Shown here piece by piece: positions 52,775 through 60,538 of a DNA stretch of 64,000 bases (position 1 is the stretch's first letter; every line of letters begins with the position of its first letter). The translations under genes and the position numbers were made by a program. Source of the DNA: Microvirga sp. (GTDB lineage: Bacteria > Pseudomonadota > Alphaproteobacteria > Rhizobiales > Beijerinckiaceae); the NCBI RefSeq assembly GCF_014699075.1, contig NZ_JACXAB010000018.1, positions 1 through 64,000 of the forward strand. Direction: 5' to 3'. The notes beneath the pieces were generated by a model. The model made no database searches. It was given only the letters and a program-made list of their open reading frames with translations, and had not been told where the DNA came from.

Positions 52775-53611
52775 ATGAGCCATCCACCACGCATCGACGC
52801 GCACATGCATGTCTGGCATTTATCGCGTGGGGATTACGGCTGGCTCACCCCCGACCTTACCGCCATCTATCGCGACTTCACCTTTGAGGACGTCCGGGCG
52901 TCCTGGGAGCAGGCAGGCATCGATTACGCGATCCTGGTTCAGGCGGCACCCACCCTTGAGGAGACCCGCTATCTTCTCTCGGTCGCGGAAGTCGAGCCTA
53001 AAGTCAGGGGCGTTGTGGGCTGGATCGACATGCTGGCGCCTGATGCCGTGGACCAGCTTGAACGCTTGGCCTCCAACAGGCTGCTCCGGGGTATCCGCCC
53101 CATGCTGCAGGACATCCCGGACGATGGCTGGATGCTCAACGCCGAGCTGACGCCGGTCTACAGGGCTGTGGTCGATCTCGGGTTGCGTTTCGACGCGCTT
53201 GTTCTCCCCCGACACCTGCCCAATGTCCTGCGCCTGATCGAGCGCCACCCGGACCTGAAGGTTGTCGTCGATCATGGTGCCAAGCCGGCGATCGGGGAGC
53301 CCCTGCACGCCTGGCACAGGGATCTGGCCCAGTTGGCCGATATCCCCCATGTGCATTGCAAGTTCTCAGGCCTCGTCACCGAGTGCCGGGAGCAAACCTC
53401 AAGAACTGCCCTCGAACCCGTCTCCCAGGCTCTTCTGGGTCTGTTCGGACCAGAACGGCTCATGTTCGGCAGCGACTGGCCGGTTTGCACCTTGCGCAGC
53501 ACCTATGTTCAATGGTGGCAGTGGGCGCAGGAACTCACCGCTCATCTAGCTCCGGAGCAGAAGAGCGCCGTTTTCGGAGGCACGGCACAACGCTTTTACG
53601 GATTGGGATGA
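52775..53611 (+). CDS. Amidohydrolase, L-fuconolactonase-like (COG3618)
   Basis: A 278-aa metal-dependent lactonase/hydrolase. The N-terminal metal motif is RIDAHMHVWHL, then GDYGWLTPDL, the middle His in VVVDHGAKPAIG, CKFSGLVTE and the C-terminal Asp in LMFGSDWPVC. These are marks of the L-fuconate/L-rhamnono-lactone hydrolase group. It would open the lactone produced by the aldo/keto reductase encoded at 47655-48632. The dehydratase and later steps are not in this window. ATG 52775 has a weak AAAAG site. Confidence 0.88.
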   Translation: MSHPPRIDAHMHVWHLSRGDYGWLTPDLTAIYRDFTFEDVRASWEQAGIDYAILVQAAPTLEETRYLLSVAEVEPKVRGVVGWIDMLAPDAVDQLERLASNRLLRGIRPMLQDIPDDGWMLNAELTPVYRAVVDLGLRFDALVLPRHLPNVLRLIERHPDLKVVVDHGAKPAIGEPLHAWHRDLAQLADIPHVHCKFSGLVTECREQTSRTALEPVSQALLGLFGPERLMFGSDWPVCTLRSTYVQWWQWAQELTAHLAPEQKSAVFGGTAQRFYGLG

Positions 53612-53661
53612 TAAGCCATCCTCTGGCCGATACTTCGATACCCCAATAATCTGTCGTCCGT

Positions 53662-55548
53662 TCAGAGCCCAGAGCCCGCAGCGTCCACGGCTAGACGCGT
53701 CTGGGATGCGAGGCGGATCGGAGCATTCGCGGCGCCATAACCCTGATAGTCCCGTCGTTCAACGATTTCGAAGAAGAACCCGCTCTCCAGGGTCTTCGTA
53801 TAGACCTGGAAATACTCGGCGCCGCCCTCCCGGTCATACAGGATGTTGCTGGCGCGCAGCCGCTCCATATCCTCAGCCGACAGGTCGGTTCTCACCTCCA
53901 GGTCGTCGTAATAATTCTCCGGAATCGGCAGGAGATCGACGCCGCGTTCCTTGAAGCGCTCGACGGTGCCGAAGATGTCGTCGGTCGCGAGCGCGATGTG
54001 CTGGATGCCCGACCCGAAGAGCTCATTCAGGAACCGCGAAGACAGGGTGCGCTGGCTTTGGGAGGAATTGAGGATCAGGCGGAGCGCGCCGTCATGGGTC
54101 TCGATCGCCTGACTTTGCACCACACCGCCGGGATCGATCACTGCCTGAACCGGAGTTTTACGGACGTCGAGAAGCGACGTATAGAACAACAGCCAGGTCA
54201 GCATCTCCTCGTAATGCATCGACTGCGAAACGTGGTCGACGGATTTCAATCCGCATCCAATCGTGTCGTCTGCAGCGACCGGCTCGAAATCGACCTCCCA
54301 CAATCGATCCAATCCCGACTTCTGATCGACGAAGTACAGAAGACTACCGCCAAGACCGCGAACCGCCGGTATGTTCATCTCGCCCGGCCCCACCGGCTGC
54401 TGAAAGGGTTGATCGAGGAGCGTCCCGGCGCGGTCGACCGTGCCTGGCGCATCGTCGACGCGAAGAGCCAGAGCGCAGATGGCGGTGCCATGTGTGATGT
54501 TGAAGGAATGGGCGAAGCCTTCCTTGTCCGCATTCACGACGATGTTGATGTCACCCTGCCGCCAGCGGGTTACAGCCTTGGAGCGGTGGAGGCCTGCTTT
54601 CTGAAAGCCGAGACCGTGTAAGGTATGCTCCAGTCCAACCGCGCTCCGCTCGTCTACGGCGAATTCCACGAACTCGACACCGGAGCATACGGGTTTGGGC
54701 GGAATAGCCTCGACATCGGAAAGGGCCGCGCCCGTGCGCCGGCGGAGTTCATCGAGCATGACGATCAGGGAGCGTTGACCGTCGATGGCGACGCTGCGCG
54801 TGGAGCCCGCCCGGAAGCGGTCGTTGAAGATCTCGAGGGACAGGAGCCCGTCGAATCCCGTCGCATGAAGCGCATCCATGAAGTCATCGATGGGCAGATC
54901 GCCCTGCCCCGGGAAGCAGCGGTAATGCCGGCTCCAGGACAGGTAATCCATGTCAAGCATCGGTGCATCGGCCATCTGCACCAGGAAGATCTTGTCCGAC
55001 GGGACGGATCGGATCGCCGACAGGTCCGTTCCTCGCGCCAGCACATGAAAGGAATCGAGCACCAGACCGACCGCCGGATGGTTCGCGCGCCGCACGACCT
55101 CCCAGGAATCACGATAATCGTGGATGTGCCGTCCCCAGGAGAGCGCCTCGAAGGCAACCCGCAGGCCGCGTCGGGCAGCGCGTTCGCCGAGTTCATAAAA
55201 GTCCGCCGCCGCTCGCTCGATCCCGCCGAGCGAGTCCAGTGAGACGTTGCTGCACACCATCAGGAGATCGCAGCCGAGTTCCTGCATGACGTCGAACTTG
55301 CGCTCGGCCCGGGCGAACACCTTCGAGCGCTGCGGCTCGGGCATGCCCTCGAAATCGCGGAACGGCTGAAAGGTGATCGTCTCAAGCCCGAGTCCCTCGA
55401 TCATGCGCCGGGCATCGGCAGGCGTGCCATTGAAGGAGAGAAGATCGTTCTCGAAGATCTCCACACCCTTGAACTGAGCGGCCGCGATGGCCTCGATTTT
55501 CTCGGTCAGGGTGCCGCTCAGGCAGACGGTGGCGATGGCGGTGCGCAT
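53662..55548 (-). CDS. quiC: 3-dehydroshikimate dehydratase, fused HPPD-like domain (QuiC type)
   Basis: A 628-aa fusion. The N-terminal half (about 1-290) is an AP-endonuclease-2/TIM-barrel isomerase-like domain with LCSNVSLDS-type loop 'LMVCSNVSLDSLGG', EALSWGRHIHDY, GLVLDSFHVLARG, and 'LLSLEIFNDRFR', the metal ligands of bacterial dehydroshikimate dehydratases. The C-terminal half resembles 4-hydroxyphenylpyruvate dioxygenase with two VOC modules (KSVDHVSQSM; GIQHIALATDDIFGTV; FFFEIVERRDYQGYG). This is the Pseudomonas QuiC1 layout. It converts 3-dehydroshikimate to protocatechuate. It is encoded next to the TRAP, AroQ and shikimate-dehydrogenase genes. Confidence 0.9.
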   Translation of the reverse strand: MRTAIATVCLSGTLTEKIEAIAAAQFKGVEIFENDLLSFNGTPADARRMIEGLGLETITFQPFRDFEGMPEPQRSKVFARAERKFDVMQELGCDLLMVCSNVSLDSLGGIERAAADFYELGERAARRGLRVAFEALSWGRHIHDYRDSWEVVRRANHPAVGLVLDSFHVLARGTDLSAIRSVPSDKIFLVQMADAPMLDMDYLSWSRHYRCFPGQGDLPIDDFMDALHATGFDGLLSLEIFNDRFRAGSTRSVAIDGQRSLIVMLDELRRRTGAALSDVEAIPPKPVCSGVEFVEFAVDERSAVGLEHTLHGLGFQKAGLHRSKAVTRWRQGDINIVVNADKEGFAHSFNITHGTAICALALRVDDAPGTVDRAGTLLDQPFQQPVGPGEMNIPAVRGLGGSLLYFVDQKSGLDRLWEVDFEPVAADDTIGCGLKSVDHVSQSMHYEEMLTWLLFYTSLLDVRKTPVQAVIDPGGVVQSQAIETHDGALRLILNSSQSQRTLSSRFLNELFGSGIQHIALATDDIFGTVERFKERGVDLLPIPENYYDDLEVRTDLSAEDMERLRASNILYDREGGAEYFQVYTKTLESGFFFEIVERRDYQGYGAANAPIRLASQTRLAVDAAGSGL

Positions 55549-55614
55549 GCTCGTCGGTCCATTTCTTCGGTTGCGGTCGGGAGCCTGTGCCGAACCGGCC
55601 GGCTCCTTCTCGTG

Positions 55615-56295
55615 TCAGCTGATGGTTCCGGTTGCCAGCGCATGCTCGACACCCCCGGCCACGTGGCGCGTCAACGCCTCGCAGGCGCGCGCGGCGTCCC
55701 GCTTCAAGGCGCACTCCAGAAGCTCGGCATGTTCATTGGCCGCGATGTCGCCGCGATAGCTCAGGGCGATCATCTGGTAGCGCAGGTACTTGTCGAAGAC
55801 CGCCGCGTGGTTGTCGATCAGCATCTTGGATCCGCAGGCGGAGATGAGCGCCTGATGGAACTGCCAGTCATAGCGCTTCCATTTCTCGGTCTGGGATCTG
55901 TCCCCTTGAGCCATCCGCTCTTCCATTCGGGCAAGCCGATGGTGGGCAGCAACGACGCGGCCCTCCCATTCCATGTCGCCAGCCCGGAACGACTGCTCCA
56001 GCGCCCTCCCCTCCAGGAGTTGCCGGAGTGCGGCGATCTCCCTCAGGTTCGCAATCGACACCGGAGCCACCTCGAAGCCCTTCTGGCCCTCGGCTATCAC
56101 AAGCCGCTCGGAGTGGAGACGGTTCAGTATCTCGCGAAGCGTGCTGACGCTGGCGCCGTAATCCGCCTTGAGGCGATCGAGCTTCAGCTTCTTGCCGGGG
56201 CCCAGGCGGCCGAACACGATATCGGACCGGATCTTCTGGTAGGCACTTTCCCCAACTGTGCCGGTTTGCGGGATAACGAGCGTCTCGTCCGTCAT
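55615..56295 (-). CDS. GntR/FadR-family regulator 1
   Basis: A 226-aa regulator. The winged helix (about 15-80) has AYQKIRSDIVFGRLGPGKKL, 'LKADYGASVSTLREILNRLHSERLV' and the wing AEGQKGFEVAPV. The FCD ligand-binding domain has Arg/His residues in RQLLEGRALEQS, 'VVAAHHRLARMEERM' and 'WQFHQALISACGS' suited to metal-carboxylate binding. Its start overlaps the stop of the second GntR gene by 4 nt (ATGA). The two are close paralogues. Probable ligand is a hydroaromatic acid from this pathway. Confidence 0.92.
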   Translation of the reverse strand: MTDETLVIPQTGTVGESAYQKIRSDIVFGRLGPGKKLKLDRLKADYGASVSTLREILNRLHSERLVIAEGQKGFEVAPVSIANLREIAALRQLLEGRALEQSFRAGDMEWEGRVVAAHHRLARMEERMAQGDRSQTEKWKRYDWQFHQALISACGSKMLIDNHAAVFDKYLRYQMIALSYRGDIAANEHAELLECALKRDAARACEALTRHVAGGVEHALATGTIS

Positions 56296-56960
56296 GCCAG
56301 CGCCCCGCTCTCCAGCGTGTAGGCCACGCATCCATTCACATGCTGAGTGAGCACCGTGCAGGCTCTGTCGGCATCGCGTGTCAAGGCGCAATCGAGCAAT
56401 GTCCGGTGCTCCGCCGCGGCGATTTCTCCTCTAAAGACGACGGCCACCATCTGGTAGCGAAGATATTGATCGAAGACGCCGCCATAGAGATCGAGAAGGG
56501 TCTGGGAGCCGCAGGCCTCGATCAGGGTCTGATGAAACTCGCGGTCGTAGCGTTTCCAGAGTTCCATTCCCTCCTGGTCTCCGGCCAGCATCCGCCGTTC
56601 CATGAAGGCAAGCTTGTGATGAGCGGCCACGACCCGGCTCTCCCATTCCAGATCGCCGGCTGTGAAGGACAGAGGCAGGGCATAGGTTTCCAGGAGCAGC
56701 CGCATGGCTGCAACATCCTCAAAGCCGTCAGGTGAGACGGGAGCAACCCGGAAGCCGCGCTGCCCCTCGGCGATGACCAGTCCTTCCGACGAGAGTCTGC
56801 TGAGGATCTCCCGCAGGGTGCTGACACTCGCGCCATAGGCACTTGCCAGCTGATCCAGCCGGAGGCGGGCTCTGGGCGCGAGACGCCCGAACACGATGTC
56901 GGCACGAATCCGCTCATAGGCGCGATCTGCAATGGATGTTGCCAGCAACTCAATGCTCAT
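56292..56960 (-). CDS. GntR/FadR-family regulator 2
   Basis: A 222-aa paralogue of the gene that follows it. The same wing (AEGQRGFRVAPV), helix-turn-helix (ASAYGASVSTLREILSRL) and FCD motif (WKRYDREFHQTLIEACGS) are seen. It is divergent from the TRAP operon by 201 nt, where an AT-rich palindrome lies. It likely controls that operon and itself; why two paralogues are coupled is unclear. Start ATG 56960 gives MSIELLATS. Confidence 0.92.
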   Translation of the reverse strand: MSIELLATSIADRAYERIRADIVFGRLAPRARLRLDQLASAYGASVSTLREILSRLSSEGLVIAEGQRGFRVAPVSPDGFEDVAAMRLLLETYALPLSFTAGDLEWESRVVAAHHKLAFMERRMLAGDQEGMELWKRYDREFHQTLIEACGSQTLLDLYGGVFDQYLRYQMVAVVFRGEIAAAEHRTLLDCALTRDADRACTVLTQHVNGCVAYTLESGALA

Positions 56961-57044
56961 CCGGCCACCGCTGTCTCATTACATGGCATCGATGAACTCT
57001 CCCGCTGCCGCTCCGTCTTCAAAGCGCTGGCAGCTTCATCATAG

Positions 57045-57098
57045 GTTGATTGTTAAAATATCAGATGATTTTTATAATGACTATTGATTTAATAATCC
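57045..57098. promoter_or_regulatory. AT-rich operator/promoter region for the TRAP operon
   Basis: In a GC-rich window this 54-nt stretch is about 80% A+T. It contains the imperfect palindrome AAAATATCAGATGATTTTT (57055-57073, centre ATCA-GA-TGAT) and further TTGAT/ATTGATTTAATAAT repeats. The place, between the divergent GntR and dctP genes, suits a GntR operator and the operon promoter. Confidence 0.45.
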
Positions 57099-57161
57099 TC
57101 GGAGCGGATAGTGCCTGCCAAGACGCACATGAATGCGCAGCAACCTGAAGGAGAGGAAATC

Positions 57162-58154
57162 ATGGGATTCGATATCAACAGGCGTGTTCTGATGGCTGGA
57201 GGCGCGGCCCTTCTGGCATGGGGCATGGCTGGACCAGCCACTGCGCAGGCACCAACGAACCTGAGATTCTCGGCCGTCTTCTCGGAGCAGGACATCCGAG
57301 CGAACATGATGAAGCAGTTCGGCGAGGCGGTGAAGGCCCAGGGCTTCAACCTTCAGCCCTATTACGGCGGCACACTGTTCAAGCAGGGCACCGAGCTTGT
57401 CGCCATGCAGCGCGGCAATCTCGAGATGGGCAACATCGCCCCCCAGGACATCTCGAACCAGATCCCTGAATGGTCCATCGTCACATCGGCCTACCTGTTC
57501 CGCGACGCCGATCACCTGAAGAAGGTGTTCGCCAGCGATGTGGGCCAGCAGCTCAAGAAGATGGCCTCCGACAAGCTCGGCATCCACATTCTCGGTCCGA
57601 CCTATTTCGGTGCCCGCCATGTGGGGCTCAAGCCCAACAAGAAGATCAGCAAGCCCGAGGATCTTGCCGGCATCAAGCTGCGCATGCCCGGCGGCGACGC
57701 CTGGCAGTTCCTGGGGCAGTCTCTTGGCGCCAACCCCACGCCGATGGCCTATGCGGAGGTCTATACCGGGCTGCAGACCGGCGCCATCGACGGGCAGGAC
57801 AACCCGCTGCCCAACGTGCAGAACATGAAGTTCTACGAGGTGATGTCGCAGATCGCGCTGACTTCTCATCTCGTCGGATTTGACGTTCTGGCCGTGTCCA
57901 ACAAGGTCTGGGATTCCCTGTCGCCGGAGAAGAAGGCAGCCATCCAAGCGGCGGCCGACAAGGCGATCGAGTGGAGCACGCAGGAACACCTGAAGCAGGA
58001 GGCGCAGCTCGCCACCTTCTTCAAGGAAAAGGGCCTTGAGGTCTATACGCCCGACCTGAAGGCGTTCCGTGAATTCGCTCAAAAGAAGTACTTGGCCTCG
58101 GATCTGGCGAAGAGCTGGCCGGCTGGCATGGTCGACAAGATCAACGCCATGTAA
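57162..58154 (+). CDS. dctP: TRAP transporter substrate-binding protein, DctP
   Basis: A 330-aa periplasmic receptor with a Tat-like signal (NRRVLMAGGAALLAWG to ATAQ). The DctP fold shows LRFSAVFSEQDIRANMMKQF, 'EMGNIAPQDISNQIPEW', the conserved substrate-binding Arg in GIKLRMPGGDAWQFLGQ, AEVYTGLQTGAIDGQDNPL, and KFYEVMSQIALTSH. That Arg pairs with the carboxylate of organic acids. Start 57162 (MGFDINRRVL) has AGGAGAGGAAATC upstream. It lies beside dehydroshikimate, dehydroquinate and shikimate genes, so quinate/shikimate is the best guess for its ligand. Confidence 0.92.
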   Translation: MGFDINRRVLMAGGAALLAWGMAGPATAQAPTNLRFSAVFSEQDIRANMMKQFGEAVKAQGFNLQPYYGGTLFKQGTELVAMQRGNLEMGNIAPQDISNQIPEWSIVTSAYLFRDADHLKKVFASDVGQQLKKMASDKLGIHILGPTYFGARHVGLKPNKKISKPEDLAGIKLRMPGGDAWQFLGQSLGANPTPMAYAEVYTGLQTGAIDGQDNPLPNVQNMKFYEVMSQIALTSHLVGFDVLAVSNKVWDSLSPEKKAAIQAAADKAIEWSTQEHLKQEAQLATFFKEKGLEVYTPDLKAFREFAQKKYLASDLAKSWPAGMVDKINAM

Positions 58155-58168
58155 GGCTTGAAAGCTTC

Positions 58169-58199
58169 GGCCGCCGGGACTCGGTTCCGGCGGCCTTTT
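58169..58199 (+). terminator. Intra-operon terminator between dctP and dctQ
   Basis: GGCCGCCGG (58169-58177) and CCGGCGGCC (58187-58195) form a perfect 9-bp stem, followed by TTTTC. It stands 14 nt after dctP and 40 nt before dctQ. Partial termination here would keep the binding protein in excess of the membrane subunits. Confidence 0.8.
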
Positions 58200-58238
58200 C
58201 AAAAGTGTTCAGCGCCTTCTCACGAAGGAACGGCTCCC

Positions 58239-58757
58239 ATGACTTCCTCATTGCGGGCACTCGGCTCGTGGCTTGCTCGACGCGCGGAGAACATCGCCGC
58301 TGCCATGCTGGCCGCGATGTTCGCAGCTTTCCTCCTCCAGATCGCCTTCCGGTATCTTCTGGGGCTCCCGATCGGATGGACGCACGAGATCAGCGTCGTC
58401 CTCTGGCTCTGGCTCGTCCTCTGGGGCGCCGCGTTCGTCGTCAGCGAGCGTGAGGAAATTCGGTTCGACATCATCTATGGGGCCGTCGGCCCTAGGCCTC
58501 GCCGCGTGATGGCGCTCGTCAACGCATTCGCCGTGATTGCTCTCTACGTCATCTCGCTTCCGGCGGTTATCGATTACGTCACCTTCATGAAGGTGGAGAA
58601 AACAAGCTATCTCAAGATTCGCTTCGACTGGCTGTTCTCGATCTACGTCGTCTTCGCCATCGCTACCATCATCCGCTACATCTGGATCGCTTGGCAGGCC
58701 ATGCGAGGCGTGGCGCCGGACGAATTCGACCCCACCAAAGCGAGCTCCGGCGTATGA
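58239..58757 (+). CDS. dctQ: TRAP transporter small membrane subunit, DctQ
   Basis: A 172-aa protein with four membrane helices (about 20-40, 52-75, 92-115, 132-158). The DctQ pattern includes RYLLGLPIGWTHEISVVLWLWLVLWGAAF. It stabilises the large DctM subunit. Start 58239 (MTSSLRALG) has AAGGAA upstream; its stop overlaps the dctM start by 4 nt (ATGA). Confidence 0.9.
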   Translation: MTSSLRALGSWLARRAENIAAAMLAAMFAAFLLQIAFRYLLGLPIGWTHEISVVLWLWLVLWGAAFVVSEREEIRFDIIYGAVGPRPRRVMALVNAFAVIALYVISLPAVIDYVTFMKVEKTSYLKIRFDWLFSIYVVFAIATIIRYIWIAWQAMRGVAPDEFDPTKASSGV

Positions 58758-60055
58758 ACCTGACCAGCCCCTTCTCGATCTCGCTCGTTGCAATCACCGC
58801 CCTCGCCTTCCTCGGCCTGCCGATCGGCCACGCGATGATCGCGGGCTCGATCCTGTACCTGCTCCTGGCAGGCCTCGATATGGGAACAGCCGCCGAGCAG
58901 TTGCTTAATGGCATGTATTCCAACTACGTCATCCTGTCGGTCCCGCTGTTCATTCTCGCCGCCGAATTCATGAACATCGGCAGCATGACGGACCGCCTCA
59001 TGGCGTTCTGCAATGCGCTGGTCGGCCGCTTCCGCGGCGGCCTCGCCCAGGTCAACATTCTGCAGAGCATCATCTTCGCCGGGATGTCCGGCTCGGCCAT
59101 CGCCGATGCTGCCGGCACAGGGCGCATGATGCAGGCCATGATGACGCGCGACGGCCGTTATCCCGGAAGCTACGCTGCCGCCCTGACGGCGGTCTCGTCG
59201 GTGATCGGCCCCATCATCCCTCCATCGATCCCGATGGTGCTTTACGCCCTCGTGTCCGATGCTTCGATCGGTTTTCTCTTCCTCGGCGGCGTTGTTCCGG
59301 GCCTGCTGATGGCCCTCAGCCAGATGATCATCGTCGCAACCACTGCCCGACGAAGAAACTTCCCCGTCGAGAAACCAGTTCCGCTTCGCAAGCTGCCGCG
59401 GATCACCTGGGAGGCTTTTCCCTCGCTCATGATGCCGATCGTTCTTCTCGGCGGAATCTACAGCGGCGTGATGACTCCGACGGAAGCGGCAGCTGTCGCA
59501 GCCGGTTATGCGCTTCTCATATCGGCAGGGCTTTATCGCAGCGTGAGCTGGCGCGATTTCTATAATGCGCTTGCCGTCAGCGCCAGGACGACAGCCTCCA
59601 TCGGCATGCTGATTGCAGGCGCGCTCGTGTTCAACTATGTCATCACTGTCGAGAACATTCCGGAAGGCGTAAAGGCCCTGCTTGCAGGGTGGAACTTATC
59701 CCCCGTCGGCTTCCTGATCTTCGTCAACGTCCTGTTGCTGCTCCTAGGATGTGTGCTGGAAGGAACGGCGATCCTGCTGATCGTGGTGCCGGTGTTTATC
59801 CCGACCGCCCAGGCCCTCGGAATAGACCTCGTGCATTTCGGCGTGGTGGTGGTCGTCAACATCATGATCGGGCTGATCACGCCGCCTTATGGGCTACTCC
59901 TGTTCATTATGGCAAACATCTCGGGCGAGCCCCTGCGCGACATCGTCCGTGACTCGCTGCCTTTCCTGTTCGCCATGATCATTGCGCTCGCAATCCTGAC
60001 CTTCGTGCCCGAAACCGTGCTCTGGCTGCCGCGCCTCTTCGGCTACCAGGGATAA
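58754..60055 (+). CDS. dctM: TRAP transporter large permease, DctM
   Basis: A 433-aa permease with about twelve helices. DctM marks include 'FLGLPIGHAMIAGSILYLLLAG', VPLFILAAEFMNIGSMTDRL, FAGMSGSAIADAAGTGRMM, VIGPIIPPSIPMVLYA and the C-terminal IGLITPPYGLLLFIMANISG with sodium-binding residues. It works with DctP and DctQ as a sodium-driven importer. Translation is coupled to dctQ (ATGA). Confidence 0.94.
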   Translation: MNLTSPFSISLVAITALAFLGLPIGHAMIAGSILYLLLAGLDMGTAAEQLLNGMYSNYVILSVPLFILAAEFMNIGSMTDRLMAFCNALVGRFRGGLAQVNILQSIIFAGMSGSAIADAAGTGRMMQAMMTRDGRYPGSYAAALTAVSSVIGPIIPPSIPMVLYALVSDASIGFLFLGGVVPGLLMALSQMIIVATTARRRNFPVEKPVPLRKLPRITWEAFPSLMMPIVLLGGIYSGVMTPTEAAAVAAGYALLISAGLYRSVSWRDFYNALAVSARTTASIGMLIAGALVFNYVITVENIPEGVKALLAGWNLSPVGFLIFVNVLLLLLGCVLEGTAILLIVVPVFIPTAQALGIDLVHFGVVVVVNIMIGLITPPYGLLLFIMANISGEPLRDIVRDSLPFLFAMIIALAILTFVPETVLWLPRLFGYQG

Positions 60056-60083
60056 GCCTGCTCCTTTTCAGAGACAGATTCCA

Positions 60084-60533
60084 ATGAGCAAGCCGATCTA
60101 TATTCTCAACGGGCCCAATCTCAACCGCCTCGGAACGCGCGAACCCGAGATCTATGGGCGAACGACCTTGGTCGAGGTCGAAGCCATGTGCCGGGATGCC
60201 GCCTCCGGCCATCCGATTGTCTTCAGGCAGTCGAACCGTGAATACGAAGTCATCGATTGGGTGCATGAGGCCATTGACGAGGGGGGCGGGATCATCATCA
60301 ACCCGGCCGCTTTCACCTTTACATCCATGGCCATCATGGATGCCCTTAAGATGTTTTCAGGCCCACTCATCGAGTTGCACATCTCGAATATCCACCGGCG
60401 TGAACCGATCTATCACAGATCCTACGTCTCCCCGGTAGCGACCGCCGTCATCGCGGGCCTCGGCACCAAGGGCTACTCGATTGCCGTGCGTGCCATGCTC
60501 GACATGATCGGCGCCTTGCCGGCAAAGGCTTAA
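60084..60533 (+). CDS. aroQ: Type II 3-dehydroquinate dehydratase, catabolic
   Basis: A 149-aa enzyme that turns 3-dehydroquinate into 3-dehydroshikimate. The lid loop is NGPNLNRLGTREPEIYG with catalytic Arg and Tyr, and the catalytic His lies in ELHISNIHRREPIYHRS. The motif that usually reads NPxAxTHTS here reads NPAAFTFTS, so the substrate-contacting His is Phe. The rest of the fold, including GLGTKGYSIAVRAML, is normal. Gene position in a transport and dehydratase cluster shows a catabolic role. It lies 28 nt after dctM. Confidence 0.9.
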   Translation: MSKPIYILNGPNLNRLGTREPEIYGRTTLVEVEAMCRDAASGHPIVFRQSNREYEVIDWVHEAIDEGGGIIINPAAFTFTSMAIMDALKMFSGPLIELHISNIHRREPIYHRSYVSPVATAVIAGLGTKGYSIAVRAMLDMIGALPAKA

Positions 60534-60538
60534 AACCA

